The notes beneath the pieces are model-generated. The model had not been told where the DNA came from and made no database searches. It saw only the letters and a program-made list of their open reading frames with translations. The position numbers were made by a program, and so were the translations under genes. Of a stretch of DNA of 64,000 bases, positions 1-11,190 are shown in pieces; positions within the stretch are counted from its first letter, which is position 1; each line of letters starts with the position of its first letter. This DNA is from Amoeboaphelidium protococcarum (lineage: Eukaryota > Aphelidiomycota > Aphelidea): contig JALECJ010000258.1 of NCBI GenBank assembly GCA_023515745.1, positions 562,501 to 626,500 of the forward strand. Direction: 5' to 3'.

Positions 1-3000
1 ATTCTTGACATTATCAGGTATGAACGGATTGTTCAAAACTTCCTGCAACTACTGATCGGAAATCACTTCTTCTTCCTATTGCTTCTACTGATCTTGAATT
101 TACTCAATCTCTTTAGGAGCATTTTGATCAACAGCTGCAGCTCTCTCGGATTCAATTATGGCGTTAGATTTGGCATTATCTTCATTAACAACTTCAAGAC
201 ATTCGTCCAAGATCTTGTCTAGCGTCTTCAATTGACCTTTTATATCATCCTACTGCTAGTGCTACTGCTCTTCACCTTGACTTTCTACAACTGCAGGAAG
301 AGACTTTGCCCCGTCATCTTACTTACGCTCACTGAGATCATCTTCACTCTACTTGATAGAAGCAGAAGTATAATCTTGATTAGCTTGAGCTGAATCTTCA
401 GCCTTCTCGGCCAACTCTTGAGATGACATTATATCACGATTATCCACAAGATCCTTATCTTGAATACCGGTCTACTACTATTCTTCAACTACTGGCATAA
501 CATTGAGAGATTCGCTCTTTTCAATATCATTCATCAACTGCGATAATGTCTTCCTAACCTCTGGTATCTCCTTCTATGCATCAGCCTCTTCAGCATGCTC
601 CAGCTCAGCTCTATTGCCATCATCACATTATTACTGAACTTCAATCTACTCCTAGTTTTCATGAACCTACTAAGTTGCAACTACTTCTGACTCCTTCAGA
701 GATCTTCCATCATCTCTCTGTTCAACCGATTCATCCTTATTCGTATCGATTGTAGTTTACTCAGTTGGAATCTATTGATCAGCAATCGCTGCTGCAGCTT
801 CCGCAGGTTGTTCCCCTTGCTCCTACTATGCCTTCATGGCATCATGAGCTTCCTTGGAAGAATACTCTGGCAAAACTTCTGCAACTCCCTTATCTTCTTC
901 AGCGGACTCCTATGTGGCTTTTTGTTGAGCTTCGACAGGCTTCCATTCTTCTGGATTCTCTGCAAGATTCTTGATAATCTGCGTGCCTGACTTTTGCAGC
1001 CAAGGATTAGTCTAAGGTGCTTGCTCCTTGCTTCCTTCCTAGACAGCATCTTTACCAGAGACTTGATCTACAACTTTAGGTCCAGCATCCTCAATATCTT
1101 ACGGGACAGCGCCATCCTCTAGACTCTCCTCAGCAATTTATTTGTCGATACGGCTCTGTTGTGTTTACTCATTAGAAGGCGCATCGCCACTCAAAGCTTA
1201 CTCTTGAGAAATTTTCGCATTTTCATCTTCTCTTACCTCATGCTTCTGAAATATAGGTCCAGACTTCAGAATAGGAGCATCATCGCGTAACTCATGCATA
1301 ACCTTATCATAATCAGCAGACTTACCTCCATCATTACCTACAATATTAATAGCCTTATTCTTCTCATCCTTAGCAGATTCTTTCAATTATTCCATGACGG
1401 CATCAAACTGTTCACTCTTTGGCACATCTTCTCTCTCAGCGTGAACATTAGGATACTCTTCCTTCAATTCAGACATTACTGAGTCATATTAAGGAGAGGT
1501 AGTGACAGTTGACATTTGCTTATCATTCTGGGAATCTTCTCCAGTCTACTGCACCGCATCAGCTGATAAAGTAGCAGTCTTATCATCAACGGGAACTCCT
1601 TGCTGACCAGAATCCTCAATACTTTCATTCTCCGCAACTTTACGGTCTTGATCAATTTTTACTTCTTCAGAAGATACATTACCCACTTCTGCTTACTATT
1701 CTAATACTTTTGAAGCAGTTACGTCATCCTGCTGTTACTAAGCAGACTCTTAAACTTGAGTAGGCTGATACAAAGACTCCTGATTGCCAGCATCATCAAC
1801 CGCTTACACTTCGTTGCGCGTGTCCTTCAGCTCAGACATGACCGCGTCGAACTTTTCATCAGATGGCACTTACTGGCTGGTAGATTCTGGCTTATTAGCT
1901 GCATTCTACTTCAACTCTTACATAACCGTATCAAACTTGTCATTCTTCTCGCTCGAGTGCAGAGTTACAAAGGGCTCTACTTTCTCTTTCAGCTCCTACA
2001 AAACTTGGTCAAATTCCTAAGATCTAGGCGTTTATTCGCTATCAGGTTTACTCTCCTTTTAACTAGACTCGGCTTACAACTACTTCATGACTTCATCAAA
2101 CTAAGGTGAATGTTCAGCCTAATTAGAGTCTGAGTGCCCAGCAGACGATAAGGCAGCAGCATCCTATTGCTTAAGCTCTTCCATCACTTGATCATAAGCT
2201 GGTGAAGTAACATGATCGATATCTTTCTCACTAATCTGCCTATCTACTTCAGCCGGGATAACAGGTACGTTCTACTGAAGCTCCTTCAAAGTTTCTTCAT
2301 ACTAAGGAGATTTGACAACTTCAGCCACAACTTGCTCGGATTCCTTGGCATCTAGCTACTTAGCATTATTAGCTTAGACATCCTCTTTTTAAGGGACATC
2401 CTCAGTAACCTCATCTTAATTCAAAACAACCTCATCAGTACCAGCTTCATTAGTCTAATTACTCTCTTTGCTATCACCTTCAAATACTTTCTGTACCTCA
2501 GGCTCCACTTACTTAGTTTAATCATTCTTTTACTCTTGTTCGACTTCATCGTCAACATTAGAGCTTCTGCGTCTTCCAAGTAGAGGCCCAGCCACCCATT
2601 TCTCCCAAAAGCTTACTGGCTTATCATCCTTATCTCCTTCGGTCTCATTAGAAGTCTTTTATTCGCCATTGTCATCTTTAGCAGCATCAACCTATTTGGG
2701 CTCTTCCGGTAGCGCCTGCTCAGTCTTGGGCTCAATATCACTCTGATTATTCTTGTTACTTTCGGCATCTGCATGAGGAAATTGATCTGCTTAAGACACA
2801 TCAGCTTATTCCACAGAAGTATTTTCAATAATATTTTCACGAGTTGCCGATTCTTCTTCAACTACAGATGATGGATGCTACAACTCCTCTTAGATATCTC
2901 TAGCTAATGAACTTGAGGAAGATTCTTAAACTGCCACGTCATCTTACACTGCAACTATCGTTTACGCGGCGTCCGCATTATCTTTCTCAATTCTCTACTC

Positions 3001-4453
3001 AGACACATTCTACACGCCAACTTCAACTTACTAACTAGGCTATTATTAATCATGAGAGTTACCGGTCATTTCTGGTTCAGTCAATTCGCTAGAGCCAAAT
3101 GCTTCATCATCAGCGATTTCAGCTTTGGCGATCAACTGTGCAGGCTCCTATACTGCCGACTCGTCTTCCAACTACTACTCAGTATCTTACTTTGCCTCTG
3201 CAGACTCACCAACTACTTCTTCAGCAATAGCCTTTCCACTCACAACATCAGCAAAAGTCTTTTTTCTAGGCTTTCTCTCTGGAACATTGTCATTCTAAGA
3301 GGGTGCTTCCAGAGTACTATTGGCTTCTTATGGTTGGCGAACATCCGCAACAGGAGCATCATTCTTCTAACTTTCGATATCCTTGCTTTAAATTACGTTA
3401 TCCGTTACATCTTTTAAATCAGACACGTCATGTTACTCTGCAACACTGTCTTCGATATTCTTACCATCATCAACCACAATCACAGGAATCTCATCCGGCT
3501 ACTCCTCTGTACCTACAGAATCAACAGCTTGCTTTTAAACAATATCTTCGCTCTCATTAATATCAATGACAACAGAATGATCTTGATGAGACGGTGCAGG
3601 TTCATTCTACTCTTAACTTATCGCCGGCACTTATAGCTTCTCTTCAACATCAGTCGCAACATCGTGATCGATGACTTCCGCCTTCTATTCCGGCAGATCA
3701 GTATACCACGGTTTAATGTCTTATACTACTTAATCAATTTACTTGTCATCTTCATGAGAGACAGGAACACCCTTGTCTTATGCAATGTCAGCCTATGAAC
3801 CTTGTGATGCATCAGTTGGCAAGACGAAAGCAACATCAGCCGGCGCAATGACTGCCACCTCTTGATCTAATAACTCACACGGAAAAGGATCCTTACTAAC
3901 TTTACCATTACTTGAACCATCGGTAGTGTCATAGCTATCACGATCTTGCTTAACAGCCGCAGCCAATGAATCAATTTCACTCTTTACAGACCCATCCTCA
4001 ACTCTACGCCTGATATCATCCAAATGACCAAGATGTTCTTACAACATCAACACCACCTGACGCTTCAAAGCTGCGGCACGTTCATTACTCACAACATCAA
4101 TCTTTTCATCTACATTAGTATTCAATGTGAAATAGTATTAACAGAACCTATATTAAGATATATGACATACCACTAAGCTTCTGATCGGAGCAAACAATGC
4201 TAATCAACTGACGCAATCTGTCAACCTCTGCATGACAAACCTGATGCTTCTACCTGGCCACTTTGACCTCTTTTTCAATACCTGAACTGTACTTGGCAAA
4301 TAAATTAGTCAGCTCATCAATGATACTGTTAAAATTAGCCACTTGGTCAGTCTGCTATGGTGATATCTTTTGCACCTTTCCTTTCAAATTGTTCAAACAA
4401 TCAGTAATCGCAGTGGACATGTTCCCAAATTCAACAGCAGATTAATCCATCAT
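1..4453 (-). CDS. Giant Gln/Glu-rich repeat coiled-coil protein, 3' end beyond window
   Basis: Family not recognised. Two exons are seen: 4453-4171, then 4109 down to position 1, where the frame is still open (more than 1,460 codons, TAA/TAG read as Gln). I scanned most of the second exon codon by codon and found no in-frame TGA. The N-terminal ~150 residues look like a charged helical coiled coil. The rest is acidic and rich in Gln, Glu, Ser and Asp. Between roughly 1270 and 2320 there are about nine copies of a motif like [FY]D-x-V-M-x-E-L-K, for example YDKVMHELR, FDAVMSELK and YDQVMEELK, set 30-60 residues apart in disordered spacers. This suggests a repeated short binding helix in a long scaffold. 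No signal peptide or membrane segment was seen. Existence of the gene is fairly sure; function is unknown. Confidence 0.75.
4110..4170 (-). other. Spliceosomal intron, 61 nt
   Basis: On the minus strand this intron starts GTATGT and ends ATACTAATGTAG, giving a near-perfect yeast-like branch site directly before the acceptor. Removing it joins an AGTG| exon end to |ATGAA in frame, and both sides read as continuous charged helical protein. Left in place, an in-frame TGA interrupts the gene. This is the clearest splice model in the window. Confidence 0.85.
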
Positions 4454-5185
4454 TATAATTGTTCAAAATGTAAATCTACCTACACTCAAACAGCTAATAT
4501 TGGTAAAATGCTAATCTAATGAAGCCAAGCACTTACAAGTTATCACAATTTTCAATCAAGTAAACTATAAGCGTAATACACACGTGTGTGAGAGTGGTAA
4601 ATCAAAGAGCTGAAACAGAACGAAATCAGATCGGTCGACAAAGAAGGAAAGTGAGACAGACGAATCACTCAACGCCTGCAGGCAAACAAACGAGCAATCA
4701 AACATCAAGTAAACAATGGTAATGACTGACTGTTTCCACGCATGAAAAATCCATGATTAATTTTATAGCTTTAAATCTTGTAAACTTGATTCTAAGTAAT
4801 TTTATTATTTATGGCAGAAAAGCGCGATATCCGATGATTATTTGTTTGTAGATGAAACAAGTAATTCACAAAGCTTCTGAGTCCTTCTGATTAATCTTAA
4901 TGTAAGCTTTAATTTATTAAAGTAATTTCTAACACTGTTATACTGTATGATGAACAAATTCTCGTCTACATTTATTCTAAAACGTCTCAAGTTGAAACTC
5001 AACTAATAGCACATGTGTTCTGCCAACTACTTCACGTTTCAGAGGAATTTGATCGAAACGCGTCCGTCGTCTCTCCGATCGCCCGCTCAGTAGTTAGAAT
5101 CGTTCCCATCAACGTTCCACCTATTATCCTGGGAATCTTTCAATAATTATTTGTGTAATTTATAGATTGAAATTGTTGTGAAAAT
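4454..5185. promoter_or_regulatory. Divergent intergenic region between repeat protein and peroxidase
   Basis: No gene is seen in these 730 bases. The stretch lies between two divergent starts, so it should hold both promoters. Near each gene there is a pyrimidine-rich segment with CGAT/TTCG words in the sense direction: about 5045-5110 for the peroxidase and about 4590-4690 (minus strand) for the repeat protein. Similar tracts occur before other genes here. The middle is AT-rich with no clear repeats. Confidence 0.45.
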
Positions 5186-6307
5186 ATGCTTCGCTTTTCC
5201 GCCGTGTCAAGACTTGCCAAGGTGCCTAGCTGTACCGCTGCGAAAAGATTTGCCAGCTCATCCAAATCTAGTGGTAGTGGCAAATATGGTAAATTTCTGT
5301 ACCTGACTCCAATTGTAATCGGCGCTGGTGCTTACTTTGCAGTGGAGCCAATGTTTCATCGTGGCAGCCATAGCGGCGATAAGTCTGGTTCTTATGCTAA
5401 AGATTCTGGAGTTGATTAAAAGTCATAGAAGAGTGTCGACTATGACCGGGTGCGCAAGGATATTGCCGAGGTCATGACTTCCGATCCAGACTACGATGGA
5501 ATCGGACATTATGGACCCATCTTGGTTAGACTTGCATGGCATTCCTCTGGCACTTTTGACAAGAAGAGTGGCACTGGTGGCTCAAATGGGGCAGGTATGA
5601 GGTTTGAGCCTGAAGCCAAGTTTGGTGCCAACAATGGTCTCAAGATTGCACGGGATCTTTTGTTTCCCATAAAGTAAAAGTACGGAGATGGCTTATCATT
5701 TGGTGATCTGTGGACTCTTGCCGGTGTTGTGGCCATTGAGGAGATGGGCGGTCCTAAGATTGAGTGGAGCCCCGGTCGTATTGATTACAAGGATGGACTG
5801 AGTTGTCCGGCTGATGGTAGACTTCCTGATGGATCTAAGGATGCTAAACATTTGCGTGATGTTTTCTATCGTATGGGATTCACTGATTAGGAAATTGTAG
5901 CATTGTCTGGTGGTCACGCTCTTGGAAAGTGTCATACTGATCGTAGTGGTTTCAAAGGGCCGTGGTAGTTTAGCCCTTCCACGTTCTCTAATGCATACTT
6001 CTAGCTGCTGTTCAGCGAAGAGTGGATTGAGAAGAAGGAAGATCAAGTGGATGTGAAGGAGAAGGGTAAAATTGTAACCAAGAAGATGCCTTGGTCAGGG
6101 CCTAAGCAGTATACCGACAAGAAGACTGGCGAGTTGATGATGCTGCCAACTGATATGGAGCTGATTAGGGATTCTAGTTTTAAGAAGTGGGCCAAGTTGT
6201 ATGCTGATGATGAAGAGAGGTTTTTTAAAGATTTTAGCAAAGCATTTGCCAAGCTGATCACTTTAGGAGTCCCAGGACAATGCCCATACTAGACTCAAAA
6301 GCACTGA
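5186..6307 (+). CDS. CCP1: Mitochondrial cytochrome c peroxidase / ascorbate-peroxidase-type haem peroxidase
   Basis: A class I haem peroxidase of 373 aa that reduces H2O2, probably with cytochrome c as donor in the intermembrane space. The N-terminus ([13 protein letters not shown]..) is a basic mitochondrial presequence followed by a hydrophobic stretch near residues 35-50 that could anchor or sort it. The distal motif LVRLAWH carries catalytic Arg, Trp and His. The proximal region GGHALGKCH supplies the haem-ligand His. GPW downstream matches the Trp that carries the radical in cytochrome c peroxidases. The C-terminus has MLPTD and FFKDFSKAF, both typical of the family. Five in-frame TAA/TAG codons are needed, including the Gln of TDQEIVALSG, which is conserved. 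It is a single exon ending at TGA. Choosing cytochrome c over ascorbate as donor is an inference. Confidence 0.9.
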
Positions 6308-6487
6308 AGCTATCTATTAACGTGAGATAATGGAGATAAACTGTCCCTGAAGTGTCAAAATTTATATCTTATTTATTTGAATATCAATCTCATATTTACC
6401 TTTTCCCAAATAAAATTTATCCTTCAAATGATCTGTACTCAGTTATTGTTAGCAGTGCAGTAATAGTTAGGAGGACAGCCATCGCCA

Positions 6488-7225
6488 TCACCAACGTGGC
6501 TAGTAAGGAATTTCATTAGGGCGCTGAGCCTATTGCTGCTCATAAGGTGGAATTTTAGACTAACTGCCCTTGTTATTGGTTCTAGCGCTGGTCTGGGGGT
6601 ACTTGTTTTTAGTCTAGAATGGAGCACTCAAGCGCTGACGTGCACCATTCAACGTGGCCTGAGAGTGGTGCTTCACTCCATTAAACATGGCCCCAGCTCT
6701 TGCCTATGCACCAGCAAATCCAGCATAAACAGAAGGCTGACGAGGAGGAACTGGTCCCTTGGAACCTGCGCCAAAACCAGCACCAATAGCAGGAGCTGCA
6801 GACTGGATCTCGCCAGCCTTAATGATATAGATTGGCTCAGAGTACTTGCCGCCCTTGTCATTTTCCTTGTTACGAATCTTGATGTAGTACTTGTGACCAT
6901 CCAACTCCTGAGGCACCTGGAAGTAGACAAAGAAGCAGTCACCAGCAAAAGTTCTTACAGGATTTCTGAGCATGTGTCTCTTACCAGGTTCCATGATCTG
7001 GTAAGAGTAGTCCGTGATCTCATCCTCAACCAATTTGGACATACCCATGAAGCGATTCTTCTGGAACAGGAAGGTCATCTGATCTGGAGTCTCAGAGCTC
7101 TTGCCACAGTAACGGAAGAAGCTCTGCTGTCCCGCAACTGCTTCTCTTGGAGCATATGCCACGGACAGCGCGTTCATAGAGCTTGCCAGCATGCAAGCAA
7201 TCGCAGTAGTGATAAAGAATTTCAT
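6488..7225 (-). CDS. Secreted protein, paralogue of the next gene
   Basis: A predicted secreted protein of 245 aa, function unknown. The N-terminus MKFFITTAIACMLASSMNA is a clear signal peptide. A compact domain of about 120 residues follows, with alternating hydrophobic residues like a beta sandwich (..CFFVYFQVP..GHKYYIKI). The tail after about residue 135 is of low complexity, rich in Gly, Ala, Pro, then Gln, Asn and Arg, reading through several TAG codons to TGA. The gene just upstream on the same strand (7511-8296) has the same plan and a similar core (CFIVKMKMP..YHYYVLE), so the two look like an old tandem duplication. An extracellular or cell-wall role is possible, but nothing in the sequence proves it. 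Confidence 0.8.
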
Positions 7226-7510
7226 TTCTACTCAGGTAGTTAGCAATCTCAATAAATCAGATTAGAGGGTAATCAATTATGATGCAGATTAAAGAATGAA
7301 AAGAGTGGCGCCATTATTCGACTTTATGGCAACCATTGTAAAAGTGATGTGGATTGCCCCTGAAATGATCAAATCAAAGTTGCCCCTGATGATTGCAGTC
7401 ACGGGAAAGCAGAGTATTTAGAAATTGTATATGTATTTGATCTCTTTCGGCGGAACAGTACTGTTGCAAAAAATATATATTCAAATATGTAAAAAAATGA
7501 ATTTTTATAT

Positions 7511-8296
7511 TCACCATTTAAAGAAACCCGATATTTTACTACTTGTGGACGCGTCTTGACTAGATTACTGCTGAGGTTAAACATTAGTCGTCACAGGTTG
7601 ATCGGCCGTTTTCACATTCTCAGGCGCCACATTTTTAACGACTGGCGCAGGCTGTGACTACCCAGTAGTAACATCAGTATTACTTTTAACATCGCCACCA
7701 GTTTATTACTACTACTTCTCTTGCTTGTGCTTACCAAATCGCTCTTTAAAGCGAGCAAACGCGCCTTTTGGCTCCTCCGCCTTTTCACCATCTTATTACA
7801 AAGTCTACTAATTTGGAGTGGCGTTACTTCCATCAGCAGCGCCGTTGTAATCATTTGGCTTTACAGCAACACCGCCTACAGTTTAAAATTCAGACAAGGT
7901 GCGCACATTAAAGCTTTTACTTTTGGCGAGCACTTCGAAAGATTTTCTAAAGAAACCACTAAGCTCCTTCTCCAGCACGTAATAATGATACTGGCCAGGT
8001 GCTGCGGGCATCTTCATCTTTACAATAAAGCAGCTCTTGAATACAGATCTCCAGAAATTCTACCCGTCCATTCCAATCTTGACGTAGGACACAGTCTACG
8101 GAGTGGCCATCTATGCCTACTTGTCATCAATCTCAATCACAAAATTATACTTGTCCGGATTAATGAATCGATTCATGGAGCAAATCTTGAGTATGGCATC
8201 AGAATTGGCCATCACGTCGCGCGGATACTCTGCAATCTTTAGACTACAGACTGCGGCAATCATACAGATCACCACGCACAATACAAACGTCCTCAT
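7511..8296 (-). CDS. Secreted protein, tandem paralogue
   Basis: Unknown function, 261 aa. It has a signal peptide (MRTFVLCVVICMIAAVCS), then a domain of about 120 residues sharing spacing and key words with the preceding paralogue: a shared P-R-[DE] near the start, CF-hydrophobic-V-x-hydrophobic-x-P and a YYV/YYI strand. The C-terminal ~100 residues are charged and Gln/Lys-rich with short poly-Gln runs written partly with TAA and TAG, ending SGFFKW before TGA. The tail could be disordered or could bind cell wall or membrane. The two copies share little sequence outside the core, so the duplication is old. The start is the first in-frame ATG, directly before the signal peptide. Confidence 0.78.
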
Positions 8297-8961
8297 TTAA
8301 TAGAATACAATAATTTGTCTTTTTGCAGTGATAGAAATTTGAATTTAATTCACGAAAATAGATGAAAAGACTGAAGGACCTCTTGTTGGCATAAAAACTA
8401 CCCCTTGATCAAAAGGGCCAGGTGATCCTACGCGACACAAATTATAAATCAGGCAAACTCTCCCTACACATGAAGCCAGTTGGAAGCATCTTACACTAAA
8501 TTAATTGCAGTAGAGTGTTACTACAGTATAATCAGGAGATTATTTGATCAAAGCGAACCAACCAGCTTTATTAAGTAATCGCGGATACGTATAACCAAAT
8601 AATACTTGGAACGAAGAGTTTCTCCATGTAAGTACAGTAATTCTATCTTTTCAAATGTTATAAAATACCCAGTGGCGTTATAACTAAAAAGTAAAACTTA
8701 ACTTCCAGGTGTTGTTTCACCGTTCTTTTCCATCGAGATCACATGGCCGATCGTCGCTGACTCTGTTCGTTCCCTCTTCGTTCGTTCCTTCTTTTCTTCA
8801 GCTTAGACAATCACTCAAACCTCCCATCAGGTAACAACATCATAGTGTGTCGCAGGGTCATCAAGTATTTAAACTAGTGATATATTGTGATCTAATCCAT
8901 TTTATTGTCTACTTAAATAACCTTGATTAGTTTTAGTAATATCAAAGAGATTGAAAAGAGT
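8297..8961. promoter_or_regulatory. Divergent intergenic region with pyrimidine-rich tract
   Basis: No gene was found in these 665 bases between two divergent starts. About 8740-8815 holds a pyrimidine-rich tract with repeated TTCGTTC words and GATCGTCG, on the sense side of the ESCRT-0 gene. It resembles the tracts before the peroxidase and methyltransferase genes, and may be a core promoter or 5' leader element. The remainder is AT-rich. Confidence 0.4.
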
Positions 8962-10893
8962 ATGAGCTGGTTGTTTGCCGGAAATAAAGAGTTTGATGAG
9001 ATTGTGGACCAGGCCACCAGTGAGATGCTGCCCAATGCGTAGGAGGATATGGCTCTGAATTTGGAGATCACTGACAAGATACGAAGCAAATCTGTACCTC
9101 CCAAGGAAGCTATGCGAGCACTGAAGCGTCGTCTTACTCATCGCAATCCGAATGTGTAGTTGCTGACTCTAAAGTTGGCCGATGTTTGTGTGAAGAATGG
9201 TGGTGGTCATTTCCTGGCTGAGATTGCCAGTCGTGAGTTTATGGATTGTCTAGTGGGGCTGATTAATGGTACATCTACTGCGAATGAAGTTAGATAGAAG
9301 GCTCTATAATTAATCTAGTTGTGGGCGAATGCTTTTAAGGGGAAAGAGGAGCTGCGTTATGTAAATGATACGTTTGCTTCGCTGAGAGCCAGTGGTGTCT
9401 CTTTCCCACCTGCATCATCATCTGATACACATGGGTACTCATCTTTTATGCTGGATACTACTGCTGCTCCTGACTGGTCTGATAGTGATACTTGTGAGCG
9501 GTGTAGAGAGTTGTTCACTTTGACTAAGAGAAAGCATCATTGCAGAAATTGTGGCAAGACGTTCTGTAACTCTTGCTCATCCCGCTCTATGAAGCTGCCG
9601 AAGTTGGGTATAAATGAGGAGGTGAGAGTATGTGAGAATTGCTATCTGAAAGCTCATGGTAATAGTAATAATGGAAGTGATTAGGCTCTGAATAGTCCAG
9701 TTAACACTAGTGGAACTCCATCCAATGCTCGCCGTGAGATTGATGCTGCTCGTAAAGAGGAAGAGGAGTTGCAGAGAGCTATTGCTCTATCAATGCTGGA
9801 AGCTGAGAAGAAGGGATACGGGACCACTACGACTGCTTCTTCTTCCGGTAAGAGTGATGGGTATTATCAGTAGCAAAAGTCTGTGGCTTCACCAAGTGGT
9901 GGTGGTGGTGCCACTAGTGAAGAAGAGGATCCAGAGCTGGCTGCTGCAATTGCTGCTAGTTTGAAAGAAGTATCTCTTAGAAGTGGCGGCAGTAAGTAGT
10001 AACAGCAATCTACTAAGAGTGAAAGTATGTATCCGTCTGAACAAGGTGGAGCTTATCCGTCTGCATCTAGTCAGTACAGTAGTTATGTTCCTCCTGCCCG
10101 CCAAGCTGTAGATAAGCCGTCATCTTCATCATCATCATCTTATGGTGATGGAGCGCAGTATTAGTAGGTGCCATAGCAATAGAAGTCATCTAGTTTCATA
10201 TCAGATGCTGAGAAGAAGAATATCGATTTATTCAGTCAGTTGATGGAGAAAATTGACAATAACGGCGACGTGAACTTTAGAGTTTAGTAGGCACAGGATC
10301 CAGCGCTGAAGACAATGTACGATTCCATGATCAGTATGCATCCCAAGATTGTTAAGGAAATTGAAGAATGTGTGGAGAAGCACAAGTCATTGATGGCTTT
10401 GCATGAGAAAATTACGGTGGGTGTTAGAGCTTTTGATCGTGTTCTTGAAGATTAGAGATCTTATGCGCAGTAATAATAGCAGCAGCAGTAGTAGTAGTTG
10501 TAGTACGGAAGACCATAAGTTGTGGGTGGATATCCACAGCCGGCACCTACATAGTATTATGGACAGAGCGGTGCTGCACCAGGTGCATAATACTAGTCCT
10601 AGTAACAACCTTAGGGTGGTTATTATTAATAGAGCTAGCAAGTATCTTCTCCTGGAGCCTAATCTGGGCATCCACATGCTTAAAGTCAGTACAATTATGG
10701 ATCTCCGGCTGGTCAATATGTATAGCCACAGTAGCCTTAGCTTTACGGGCAACCTTAATAGCAGTAGTAATAGCAGGCTTACGGCATTCAACGACCGGAT
10801 TCCTCTTAATCTTAATCTAATTCTGTTACCTCTCCTTAGTAATAGTAATAGTTGTAGCAAAAGTAGCCTGAGCCTAACTTGATTGACTTTTGA
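8962..10893 (+). CDS. VPS27: ESCRT-0 subunit Hrs/Vps27 (VHS-FYVE-UIM protein)
   Basis: This is the endosomal sorting protein that gathers ubiquitinated cargo and recruits ESCRT-I and clathrin. It is 643 aa in a single exon. Domains in order: VHS domain (about residues 1-140); FYVE finger (about 170-235) with the PI3P-binding words [14 protein letters not shown] and eight zinc-binding cysteines; two ubiquitin-interacting motifs ([15 protein letters not shown] near 265 and [14 protein letters not shown] near 325); a helical core near 410-480; a long Gln/Pro/Gly/Tyr-rich tail; and a C-terminal NLIDF clathrin box just before TGA. Many tail glutamines use TAG or TAA, including runs of consecutive TAG. 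ESCRT-0 of this build is generally reported from opisthokonts only, so the gene is a clue to the lineage. Confidence 0.95.
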
Positions 10894-11190
10894 ATCTTTG
10901 AAATAGTATTGATAGTAATTGGATTGAATAAAACTTTATAAAGAATGTGAATGGCTGTTTAGCGATTTGTTATAGTATCAGCTAGTAGATGAGTCAAGAT
11001 AGTAAATCATGGCTAGGAGACCATCAAGAATACACGTAAATTGTAAATCACGGATGCTAAACAACAACTTTAAGAGATGATCTACTTAATGTATATTACA
11101 CGCAATTTCAAAAAGTCAACTCAGAGCATTCGATCAACTATTACAATACCAGACAATTTTCTATTCATGGACACCAGATGCAGATTTAAT

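Noticed and set aside
6533-7243. 236-codon plus-strand frame
   Set aside because: It is antisense to the secreted protein with signal peptide at 6488-7225; it has no protein-like pattern of its own.
10387-10882. Long Leu/Arg-rich and Ser/Leu-rich frames on both strands
   Set aside because: They are shadows of the Gln-rich tail of the ESCRT-0 gene, where TAG-rich sequence reads as Leu on the other strand.
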